From Nymphaea colorata (Eukaryota > Streptophyta > Magnoliopsida > Nymphaeales > Nymphaeaceae), in assembly GCF_008831285.2 (NCBI RefSeq), contig NC_045142.1, positions 11,980,716-12,044,715 on the forward strand: a DNA stretch of 64,000 bases. The letters are read 5' to 3'. The notes under the pieces are model-generated. The model did not search any database, was not told the DNA's origin, and saw only the letters and a list, made by a program, of their open reading frames with translations. Made by a program: the position numbers and the translations under genes. Each line of letters begins with the position of its first letter. Positions within the stretch are counted from its first letter, which is position 1. Positions 34,990-44,829 of the stretch are shown here, one piece after another.

Positions 34990-37650
34990 CTCCTTCTACA
35001 ATGTGTCATAGCTAAGTTGTTGTTGCAAGAGTTTGAAATGCTCATCAAAGAAGATAAAAGAGTTTCTTTTAAGGAAACTCATTCATTTCCCTCTTTTTTG
35101 TTTTCTTTTTCTCTCTCTCTCTCACTTTTCTTCTTTAAAGGGTATTTCATACTCTTGAAAAAACAACCTGGTTTTTAAATTTGTATTTGCATTTTTACTA
35201 TTTGTTCTCTTTGAAATTGACAACATAAATGATTCCCATCAAAATTTAGTACATGACGGTCAAGTACTTAAGTATATGAGGTTCGGGAGCTACTTGTTCT
35301 TATGTGTGTGTGCATGTATCTATGCATAAGACTGCATATGTGTGTGTATATATTAATATATATATATATATATAGCCCTAAAATAAAACTTTGAGACTCT
35401 TCACATCAGCTACATGCTACATTTTTTCCAAGTGCCAATCAACCCATCTGTAATTGTATTTCCATTTGTACCACTGGAAAATGTTTTTAATATCTCAATG
35501 TCTCCTGTTGTTTAAGTCGATTTCCCTAGCAGGAATAAGAAACTAAGCAAGCTTTAGTTACTTCACATAGTTCATAACATGGCAGTTTTTAGAGAGAACC
35601 AGAAAAAATACATATATAATTAAGGTGGTAGAAAATGGCCTCAGAGTCATCTATTTAAGAGCCTTATTTGGGCAAAAGAAAATTTTTCTTTCCCCCTTTG
35701 GATCCACATGGGACTAGCATTAGATGCTTGCAGGCGATCATACCCAGGTACAAGTGGATCTAGTATACTACCAACAGTTCCTGGATCCAGAGATGGGTCA
35801 CTTGAGCAAAAACTTGTCCATATTCCTAACATCTCTTTTTTCTCAATGAATTAAGTTCAAGGATCTTTTAACTGCAACTTTGCTCCACGTGAAAATTTGG
35901 TACACCAAACTCTGTGCATCAATTGGACCTCACCAGGCCACACCTTAATTACTTTGAACTAGGGTTGGTTCCTTGTCAAATCCAACTTTCTCACACACCT
36001 AATGGGGGCACCAATGACTTTTTTGTTTTAAGATCTTGGGGAAATTGCACCTGGGTTAAGAGATCTTGTCGCTAGAAAGTCCATGACTGATTTGGCTTTT
36101 GCAAAGGCTTGATACCCATGGAGTTTGAACAAATGATCACTTGATGTTGGCAAAAGATTTGATGGGGGCATCAAAGGGTTCAATCCATGCTAAATTACAT
36201 GGCCAACAAATTCAAGCTTGACTCATATAAAATCAGTTTGAAATCGATTCATTTGATAAACAAGCGGAGTTTAAGCCAAAAGTCTAATTTGAACAGAAAA
36301 CCAAGCCAAGCTCAAGTTGATTGTGGTGCCAAAAAAAATTTTGAAAAGCCAAGACTAAGGTTTTGCAGTTTGTCTTATTTTAAGGTGCGCTCAAGATATT
36401 TTTATAAAAGTTCCCAAACTATTAGTTATTCCCGTGGTTCATGCCTTTCCATTTTGAACTTTTTATAAAATGGCCCAGGCCATGCTGGACGATATATATA
36501 CTTGTATATTGTTATTTGGAAAATATGTTGGATAAGACATATGGTCCTACATGGGAATGTTGGTAGGAAGCGGCTGGGTAGCTAATCTGAAAGGACTGGA
36601 GCGTCAGTGCTGTATTCTGAGTTTTCAAGCTCAGAAATGGAAGGAAGAAGTCAAGGTACTGGACATTTGGCCGAAAACAGTGTTGGTGAGTGGCAGGGAG
36701 GAGATTGGAGAAGTTGCAGGTGAGAAGATTTTCATTCTATCAGTTCGAAGAGAGGATAGGAAATGAGCAGCGTCTAAAGAGGGCAGATAATGGTAAAGAA
36801 GGCTGGATGGAAGAGAAAGAGATGAAATGAGGTAGAAATGGGGTGGAAATGGAGCTGCTGAAAACAAGCGCATGTAGGCTTGGTGAGGTTGCAGAGAGCG
36901 TTCGCATTATTTCAAATGACAGAATGGGGGAGTCAATGGAGGAGTTTACTAGAAGGAAGGAGGCCTTGGGGCAGCAGCTGGCTGGTGTTTAGAGAAATGG
37001 CAGGAAGGATTGTGATTTCTAATGAAAAAAGGGAGGTGGGCTGAATGGTGATGACAGACATAGTTATGAATGGAAGGTATGACTTTGGTTAACTGTAAAT
37101 ATGGGCAGCAGTAGATTGAACTGCCATGATGTATACTGTTAGTTGAGGGATCTTGATTTGGGGTTGGCTCCGGGAGTGAGCCGGTGTCGGATTGGGCTTT
37201 TTCCATTCATTATTCTTCTGTAACTACATGTTTTTTCTGATTGATAAAGATGAGCCTATGTCCCAGCAAAAGTTTTCATTGGATTAAGATTTGATGCACC
37301 TGCATTGAAGCGAGGACCTGAAAATCCTTTTTTCAAGTTTCTTTTGCCCCGTCCATGTCTATCTTTCAAAAAGTTACTATTTAAAAGGACATACGACCGT
37401 TGCTGGGAGTTCAACCGGTCTACCGTCTACTACCGAGAGAGTTTTCTTGGGCTTACTGATTAAACTTGTTGCAGAAAAAGCCGGCATCTGGCACATGGGG
37501 AGGCCAGGAGTCACGGAGAAGCATCGTACGGGGACCGCTGATGGACGGTCGCGCGTTTCACTCGAGGCTCTCCAGGCAGCACAAGTGTCCATCTCCATCT
37601 TAAATTACGAAGTCGGTTGTGGAAGGAGGCAGGCCTCTACGCTTCTTCAG
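34990..37650. other. Unassigned stretch
   Basis: Contains a (TA)n tract at about 35,347-35,374 and CT tracts near 35,110. No convincing gene. The frame at 36,551-36,766 shows no recognisable motif. Confidence 0.4.
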
Positions 37651-37660
37651 TTTATAAATA
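37651..37660 (+). promoter_or_regulatory. TATA box of the small gene at 37,727
   Basis: TTTATAAATA lies 67-76 bp before the ATG. A CT-rich start region (CCTCTCTCTCCTCTTCTC) begins about 30 bp downstream, the expected distance for transcription initiation. Confidence 0.6.
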
Positions 37661-37726
37661 AGAAAGATAAGCAGGCACGTCAACGGCACAACCCTCTCTC
37701 TCCTCTTCTCTCGCTCTTTTGAAAGC

Positions 37727-38116
37727 ATGGAAGACAGTCTAGTGGACGGTGAGAGTGTCATTCCTGCGCTGAATCTGGAGGAGGAAAGTACCTCACCATC
37801 TTCGAAGTCCCCACCAGGTGAAGCACCACCTCAAGGATCTTCGTCGTCCCCACCACCTGAAGGAAAGGGAGAAATGAAAGGCGGAGAAAGTGCTGAGAAT
37901 GAAGACCTGGAGTGCGAAGGCATTCCTAACAACATGCTTTCTCTTTTCCACGTACTTCCTTATGTCCCAGGTTCTCTCTCTCTCTCTCTCAATGTTAGGA
38001 AAAACCAATCTTAGCACTGATGCTCATCAGAAACTTTTTGTCATTTTTAAGCAGAAGAGGCGACGCCAGCGTCTGATGAAGCTTGCATCCTAATCTCCAC
38101 CATCGTCCATGACTAG
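37727..38116 (+). CDS. Small two-exon gene, 101-residue acidic protein, unrecognised
   Basis: Exon 1 is 37,727-37,970 and exon 2 is 38,055-38,116. The 84 bp intron starts GTTCTCTC and ends TTTTTAAGCAG, phase 1. The product starts MEDSLVDGESVIPALNLEEE, has a Ser/Pro/Glu-rich middle (SPSSKSPPGEAPPQG), then EDLECEGIPNNMLSLFHVLP, and ends ASDEACILISTIVHD. The TATA box, CT-rich start region, short leader and compact intron are all as expected for a real plant gene. If the intron is retained, a 95-residue form ending at 38,014 would result. There is no signal peptide or membrane segment. I do not recognise the family. The Pro/Ser/Glu-rich composition suggests a partly disordered protein with a conserved-looking hydrophobic patch (MLSLFHVLPYVP). 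Confidence 0.5.
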
Positions 38117-38734
38117 CGACTCTCTCTCTCTCGCGCGCTCTCTCTCGGTGTTGCATTTTATGTAAATTGTGTAAAAAGACGATGGTAGGAATGTTTGAAC
38201 ACCCAGCCGACTAGGTTGGTTAAACATAGAAAATCCAGGAATTATCGTGACCGAATCATGGGAGTTTTAACGAGTTAAAAGTGGGCTTAAGCAAGTAATG
38301 TATAGGTCTGATCTAAGTGTGCATATTACACATGTAAAAAAAAATGTAGTTATAAAAGATACCAAAATCACTTATCATATCCAACTTTAGTGCAATATAT
38401 GTATATAATGTATACTAAATACGACAGTAAACCTTGTATATTTTATGTGCGCAAATACATTAGTATACATAAGTGTAATATATCAATCATAATGAATCAA
38501 ACTTACCAAAAATATATTTTATGTCAAAAATGAAGTTGTCAAAACTAAGTCGAGTACCTAAGTTGACCCGTCGAATCACATGTCAATTTACAAGAATCGA
38601 GTCCCCGAACCACTGGGTTTTACATGCTTGGATGGTAGAAGTAGAATGTGATATGTAATATAATGCTTCGCTGGTGACAACTGGAACTCAACTTTTTAAG
38701 CAAGTTCAATTTTTTCAGTTTTGTGGACTCTCAC
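38117..38734. other. AT-rich stretch, nothing supported
   Basis: Begins with the 3' flank of the small gene, including a CTCTCTCGCGCGCTCTCTC tract near 38,130. The remainder is AT-rich without features. Confidence 0.5.
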
Positions 38735-38990
38735 TAGAGCTGCACGCAAACCGAGCCAAGCTCTTGGCCAGCTTGAGCACGGCTACGCTCAAAAAACTCG
38801 AAGTCGATCTCGATTTGAGTTCAACAGCTCTTGGGCCAGCTAGAGCACTACTCGACTCAAAAAACTCTAAGTCGAACTCGATTTGAGCTCAACAAAAACA
38901 AGCTCAAACTCAATTTGACGCTGGACTTGACGATACAATGTCGAGCTCAAACTCCATTCTTTTAACTCGTTTAGCTCGTTATCATAAAGG
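38735..38990. mobile_element. Truncated TAGGGCTG-family element
   Basis: It begins TAGAGCTGCACGCAAACCG and contains doubled AAAAAACTCGAAGTCGA and AAAAAACTCTAAGTCGA phrases about 66 bp apart. No right terminal repeat was found. Confidence 0.5.
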
Positions 38991-39428
38991 TAAAGCAAAT
39001 GTCAGATTAGATTTGAACAAAACGGGAAAAGCACAAATAATAACTTTTTGAATGATGAAAGTGCCCCTGAGGGGCAGCGGTTCAAACAAGTTGTTGAAAG
39101 ATTTTTATTTATTGTGGGCAAGATACACCAACATGGTGGTGAGTGGCATGATTTAACCTTGAAAACCGTGGACGTTGGACCTTTTATTGGAAAACACCAA
39201 GAGTATTTAGACTTGCCAATTGCCATTCATTGTTTTCAGGATTTTCCCATAATCATTACTTAGGAAACTCAAAATCAAGAAGGAAAGGGGAACTTCGTGG
39301 TAATTTAGCTGTTGTATTCTTGTGTTGTGTTATGGAGAGTATAAAAATCATGTAGTACATTTTCAAATTAATTAAATGAAAAGAAGAAGATTTCCTTCTT
39401 GCCAGAAATTCATTGTACAGTCTCTGAC

Positions 39429-41060
39429 ATGGTATCAGAGCCATAAGGGTGATGGCCAACACCGAAGCAAGGGAGAAAGACATACAAGACAACTCAAATG
39501 AATCATATGTTTGTTTCTCAGGTGATGTACAATCCTTTTTACATTAGTCACTCTGACAACCCTAAGAACGTTCTTGTTTCTCAATCTCTTAATAGGAAAA
39601 TTATGCCACTTGGAGTAGGGTTATGATGATGGCCCTTTTGGCAAAACATTGAACTGGTTGTATTGATGACACCATTATTGAATCAAAGAATGTTTATTGG
39701 ATGTGTTTCAATGACATATCTGAAGCATCTCCTTGGGGTGTGTTTCAATGACATGATTGTTTCTTGGATTATGAATTCAATGAGTAAAGAAATAGCTGGC
39801 ACTATTGTTTATACCACTATTAGATAGGTTTGGCGAGACTTTAGAGAGAAATTCACTCAAAGTCAAGCCCCTCACATTTATCAAATTCAAAGTGTCATTT
39901 TTTTACTTCAACAAGACACCATGTTGGTTGCATCATATTTTACTAAGGTAATGTTTTTCCACAAGTAGACATGAGATAGTAGATCAAGTGTTTTGCTAAT
40001 ATTTCAAATAACTGTCTCGAATTCAAATTGATTATGTTTCGCTTCTTCCTTGAAGAAACATGATCAAACAATTCCCAATCATGGTCCTTGCGAATCGGAT
40101 CATCCATATAGGATACAAAAAGAAACTCTAGATATTTGATGTTTTTCTCTTTGAATAAGATCTCAATTCCATCTATTGTTTCATTAGATATCTTACAACT
40201 AGAATCTCTCTCTTTTTGGTCCAGATACTCTACCACTGCGAACCCCAGTTAGATTAAGGCATGATACTCATTGAAATGCTCTATGAATCTGCTGTTTCTC
40301 ATCTCATTTATTTAGACAAAGATTCTGTTTTTTACGAATGGCAAATCTTTTTCAAAACATGGAGTGTGAATCAAACCCATCTTTGAATTGAAACTAAGAT
40401 ACTGATGCAAGTTCTTCCCTTCTGAATCAGATAGTGTTAAAAGTTTTAGGGGATGAACTTAGCTATACTCCACTATTCCTGAGTGTTCTTATCGAGCCAT
40501 GAAAACCTATTCTGAGCAGCTTGAAAGAGAAAAGGTCATTCAGTTCTTGATGGGATTGAATGACTCTTACAATGAGATTAGAGGTCAAATTCTACTTCTT
40601 GATCCTCTACGAAAATCTATGCATTGATTCTTCAAGAAGAAAAATTGTATTAGGCAAGGTGGTTTGGTGCATCTAATGATGAGACTACTACACTTGTTGT
40701 TCTACAAAATGATCATGACAAGCAAATGGTGCATAACATGGTAAGTCAAGCCTATTTGCAGAAGGCATTTGGACATATAAAAGAGAAATCTTTGAAGTAA
40801 CTGGATATCCTCCAAGACACCATTTATATGATCCGAACTTCAAACCCTCTGGCAGCAAATGAAGCATCAAATCAAGCCACAACTGGTTCTCATATGACTC
40901 TACTGGCTGGTAGTGGTAGCTCAATTGGTGAGGGACAAAGCACTAAAGGTGCTGCACTATACCAGCATTCACTTTGGAGGAATACGACTAACTTTTATCC
41001 CTTGTTAAGCATCAACCAACCAACTTTAACGATCAACATATCATTTACCACAAGCTAATG
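39429..41060 (+). mobile_element. Ty1/copia gag region, interrupted by plastid DNA
   Basis: TGGTATCAGAGCC at 39,429 is the initiator-Met tRNA primer site typical of copia elements. The sequence before it, with a TATAAAAATC box near 39,342, should be the 5' LTR, whose start I could not fix. Gag follows: NYATWSRVMMMALLAKH, then IYQIQSVIFLLQQDTMLV and SYFTK, where the 39,948-40,436 insertion begins. It resumes [11 protein letters not shown], then AMKTYSEQLEREKVIQFLMG and LNDSYNEIRGQILLLDPL. Stops and frameshifts abound. Protease, integrase and RT are not seen downstream; a LINE fragment follows instead. Confidence 0.8.
39948..40436 (-). other. ycf2: Nuclear plastid DNA (NUPT): two ycf2 pieces fused
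   Basis: On the minus strand, 40,434 to about 40,272 matches a middle part of plastid Ycf2 ([32 protein letters not shown]). From about 40,271 to 39,950 it switches without a gap to a more N-terminal part ([64 protein letters not shown]). The order is inverted relative to the plastid gene while the strand is the same. In-frame stops show decay. The 489 bp block interrupts a copia gag between the Lys of SYFTK and the Leu of LKVLGDEL. No target duplication is visible, as expected for end-joining capture. Confidence 0.88.
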
Positions 41061-41099
41061 ATTAGCGTTAAGTTCGTGGAAGAGAGAGAGGCTTTGAGT

Positions 41100-43250
41100 G
41101 GCAGGTCGTTCCATGAAGGTTTTTCCATCATCTCCTCCTAGGTATGGGGAGCTTGCGAGGATGTAAGATTTCATGGACTTCAAGTTCACAACACTCGAAC
41201 GAGAGGCTTTTCTTGTTCATTTTGCCCAAGCTGAAGCATGAATCTAGCTCTGAGACAGCGCTCTTGGTGCCTTGCTGGTCAGGTCTTTATTGGGAATTGG
41301 TGGCTTCCATCGCTTGATTTGGATGTAGAAACTTCATTCAAGGTACCTATATAGATTCACTCCCCAAGTTAGCATTTCTCTTATGGAACGACATCATCTT
41401 TAATGCCATTACAGACGCCTTGAAGGATCATTTGGTTTCAATTGACCCTTTCACGGTTGACATAGCCCACACTGACTATGAGAGGATTTGTGTGGAAAGT
41501 CCCTCTTAACTACCAACCAGTTAATGAAGTGGAAATTCAAGTGGACGAATGCGTGAACCAGGTGTATCCCATCAACTATGATGATCACATCAGATCTTGC
41601 CCCAAATGTAAGTCTAATTCCATCTCCCTGAAAGCAGTCCTGTGGTCAGGGATGGAATGACAACATACTCCCAAGATGTTGATCCTCAGCAACTGTGGAC
41701 AAAGGTTCAGACAAGATGCTGCAGGCATAAGGAGATCAGTCGCCCAGCTAGAAATCACTCCCCTGTTCAAGGCAACTGGTTCAAATGGCTGGATAAAGAA
41801 GATGATGCTCAACCCACCCCTATTGTCACATCTTCGCTTGACCATAGACCCATGGCCGTTACTTCTAAGCACGTGAAATGAAACTTGGTTCCTTCTTTGG
41901 ATGTGCAAGTGGAGCAGGAGGCAAAACCTAAGAAACGCCTAAGAGTTTCAACGCAGTTGTTGGATATTTCTCCTGAGCCAAAGATCCCTGCCTCCTGCTA
42001 GAGCTCTTCTCCTTGCCCGCCTTCCATCTCAAAGACTTCGTTGAACCCTCTTAACAGCTTCAACCAGAGATCATCGCCTAATCCTTTGGAGGAACCTGAA
42101 TGTCCCCTAGGCTTCACATTTGAGACCATGAATTCCACTCCCCCAAATCAAGTGGAGGAAAGAAAAGGTCGCGTGCAGATCCCCTTAAGAAAGATTGTCA
42201 TGGCCATTCCAAAATGTCAAAGGACCTCTATAAGCTTCCATCACTAACAGAGTGTGTGACCTTGGCTGGCATACACAATTTTGTGGCAAATTCCCGATGG
42301 GATTTCCATGTGACGAGTTGCAGAAGTAGTACCCGTTCAGATCTCATCTTCCCTAGTAGTCAGACTTCATCCAAAGAAAATCTAACCCACAACAATCCAG
42401 ACCTATCATGTGGCTGCATAGGAGCCTGCCTGCAGCAGGAATGTTCCCTCTAATTTCTTCTTGATGAAGATTCAGGCCTAAAATTTCAGGGCGTAAGTCC
42501 ATGCAGCAGCAAGGTGTGCTCTTCGACACATTTGTTTCCTTTTTATACTATGCTTCATAACTTGGATATGCAGCAGCATCAATACTCTCATTTTGCATGG
42601 TTTCACAATTTGGAAGAAAATTCCATGTTCGGTCGTATTATTGGGCCTTGGAACCCAAAGGAGTTCCCATGCTGGAATATAATTCACTTCTCCTTTGAAA
42701 CTGCTTGGGGTCTTACTAGAAAATTGGATAGTTCGCAACCTGAGGATTTACATAAGCCCCATTTCTGTGAAAAGAGCTGTCGAATTCATTTAAGGAATGT
42801 TGTTTGGTCTGTTTCTTGCCTTTGTGTGATAACTGGAAACTTTAATGCTATGAGAGACTATAATGATAAGACTAGGGGCCCTCCCAGCCTTCCCTCTTGT
42901 GAGATTTTTAATTCCTTCATTATTGGTTGTAACCTTACAGTTGTGGAAGATCTTAGACATCATTTTACCTAGGCTAACAATAAAACGGGCCCTTATTGAT
43001 TATAACATGTACTTGACCGCTAAAGAGGATACATTCATCGATATTGCAGTGGACCTGCTAAGAAAACTTCATCAACCATATGACAAGGAACTACATTTCA
43101 ATATTAAAAACATGCAATGAAACATTTTTCTCCAACTTAAAGAGTGATCGCAATTCCTTCTTTTAAAGTTTTCAGCTGAACCACTTTTGCAGCTTTGGAA
43201 CGTAATTTATAGAAGAAATTGAAAAGGCTAACTTACATTATTTGGTAATG
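41100..43250 (+). mobile_element. LINE (L1-type) fragment: ORF1 end and ORF2 start
   Basis: ORF1-like sequence includes YERICVESP with NYQPVNEVEIQVDECVNQVY and a CPKCKS zinc-knuckle remnant near 41,480-41,620. ORF2 endonuclease pieces follow, with CVITGNFNAMRDYNDKTRG, PSLPSCEIFNSFIIGCNLT and EDLRHHFT then ANNKTGP (42,830-42,990). Everything is frameshifted, and the reverse transcriptase domain is absent, so the element is truncated. Confidence 0.78.
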
Positions 43251-43499
43251 ACCTGCAGATGGCTAGTGTAGTGAATTGTTAAATTATTATGTAACTAGAG
43301 GTAAGTGTGCTTTATTGGAACCTTCAACACCCATTGGATGGACTGGGTGCCATATTCATAGCTTGAAAGTCTAACTGTGCCTTGCTTGAATCCTTCATCT
43401 TTCCTACTAAATACAACAATGTACAAGAACACAGTCACATATATTTTTGTCAATATGCATGACATCCATGTTATGTCATATTAAATTGTATTGCCAATA

Positions 43500-44390
43500 T
43501 GGTAAATCAAATGATATATTTCTTTTTTCCAGTTATACGGGAGCAAATCAATAGATGATCATTTGATCTTTTCCCTGAAGCAATTTTTTATGTTTTGTAC
43601 TACTTCGAAAGCTTTAATGCTTGTCAACATAATAGGAGGAGGCCTCAATTCAACATTACCATCAAATGAGCATCTATTAGATTGAAAATGATGACTCGAT
43701 AGCAGATACCAAGGATGGAACATGTAACAAAATTTCTAACTAGGGATGAGCCAATGAAAAACAATATCCTTTTGATATGGACAAGAAATTTGACTTTTGG
43801 TACTCTATTTTGTTAAAATTTCACATGTAGGAAAATCATTAACTCGTCCATAACAGCATTGCTTGCATTTGAAATGTACCATTTTTTATGTGTCATATGT
43901 CACCCTCCATGACCCCGTGCTCTCTCAGTCCATCAATAAGAAGTTGTCAATAAATGTCAATATTCTTTGGATAAATACTCTTCCTAGGACCAGATGCACG
44001 CTCAATTAATAATAATAGAATCATGTTTGACTACTTCATCTACATCCATTTTGTAAATTATATAAAATAAGAAAAATCAATCATGCACTATGACTTATAC
44101 TCATTGTTCTAAATGGATTGAAACCATCAGTTGCTAATCCAAGCCTAACATTATGAGCTCTAAGGTGAATGAAGACTTACCTTCAACAAATGACTTCTGT
44201 ACTTGAGAATTTGTAGCATGCCTTAAAATGTTGTCCTTGATGTGATGGCAAGCTATCTTTGATGGCATAATAAACTTTTGAAGTCTTGAGATCAAAGGAC
44301 AATTCCACAGTACTTTTAGTGGAGTTTTAAGAACATTTTGTTCATTATTCATCACATCTAAATGAGGCACGTGTTCAAACTCTTCCATTT
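43500..44390 (-). mobile_element. CACTA (En/Spm) transposase remnant, TNP2-type
   Basis: The minus-strand frame at 44,134-44,388 reads NVLKTPLKVLWNCPLISRLQ followed by FIMPSKIACHH, DNILRHATNSQVQKSF and ELIMLGLD, the order seen in Transposase_21 proteins of CACTA elements. Lower coordinates continue the family in broken frames: a TIDWTERARGHGG-like block, then ASNAVMDELMIFL and FDGNVELRPPP-like decay near 43,640. Terminal CACTA repeats were not found. Confidence 0.65.
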
Positions 44391-44449
44391 AGTTGTACCA
44401 AAAATATCAAGAATATTTTTGTAAATAGAATCTTTATAATGTAAAGTGC

Positions 44450-44620
44450 AATCATTTGGATGTTTTGTTAGAGCTCCCGCTACATGCAGTCGCGCGACCG
44501 CTTGTCATGCGACGCTTGCCTGCGTGCACTCGAGCGATCGCGTGACACGCGCCTGCACGCATGCAAGCGATCGCTTAAAGCAATCGATACTGCGCGTGGC
44601 AGCGCATCGAGAAGATGAGT
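44450..44620. repeat. CpG-rich tract with repeated GCGATCGC motif
   Basis: About 150 bp of GC- and CpG-rich sequence in an AT-rich neighbourhood. It contains GAGCGATCGCGTG and CAAGCGATCGCTT, alternating with CGCGCGACCGCTTG, GCATGCAAG and CGTGCAC phrases. It reads like two diverged units of about 45 bp. It lies downstream of the minus-strand TATA-like box at 44,802, so it may be transcribed in the leader of a retroelement LTR. Confidence 0.55.
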
Positions 44621-44801
44621 CCTCCAAGAGATCTTTGGTGCTCCCTTGAATAGTTGTAACTTGCTTCAAGTTGGAGAGAAATAGAAAGAGAAAGAGGGAG
44701 AGAGAGAGAAAAAAAAAAAAACTCTAAGTCTTCAAGTGAGAATACACTAGAGTTTCTTCCAAGGACCAACTCAGTCTTGCCCAAGAAGGGGAATTGTGGG
44801 G

Positions 44802-44813
44802 GTATTTATAGAG
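44802..44813 (-). promoter_or_regulatory. LTR-like TATA box
   Basis: On the minus strand CTCTATAAATACCCCC is followed within 30-120 bp by a CT-rich region with TTTTTTTCTCTCTCTC. This is the layout of an LTR or gene promoter driving leftward transcription toward the CpG-rich tract. No coding region was found that it clearly serves. Confidence 0.4.
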
Positions 44814-44829
44814 ACTTTTGGAGCCAAAA

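Noticed and set aside
39040-39428. Defined 5' LTR for the copia gag element
   Set aside because: The primer site and a TATA-like motif support an LTR, but its 5' border could not be placed and no 3' LTR was found.
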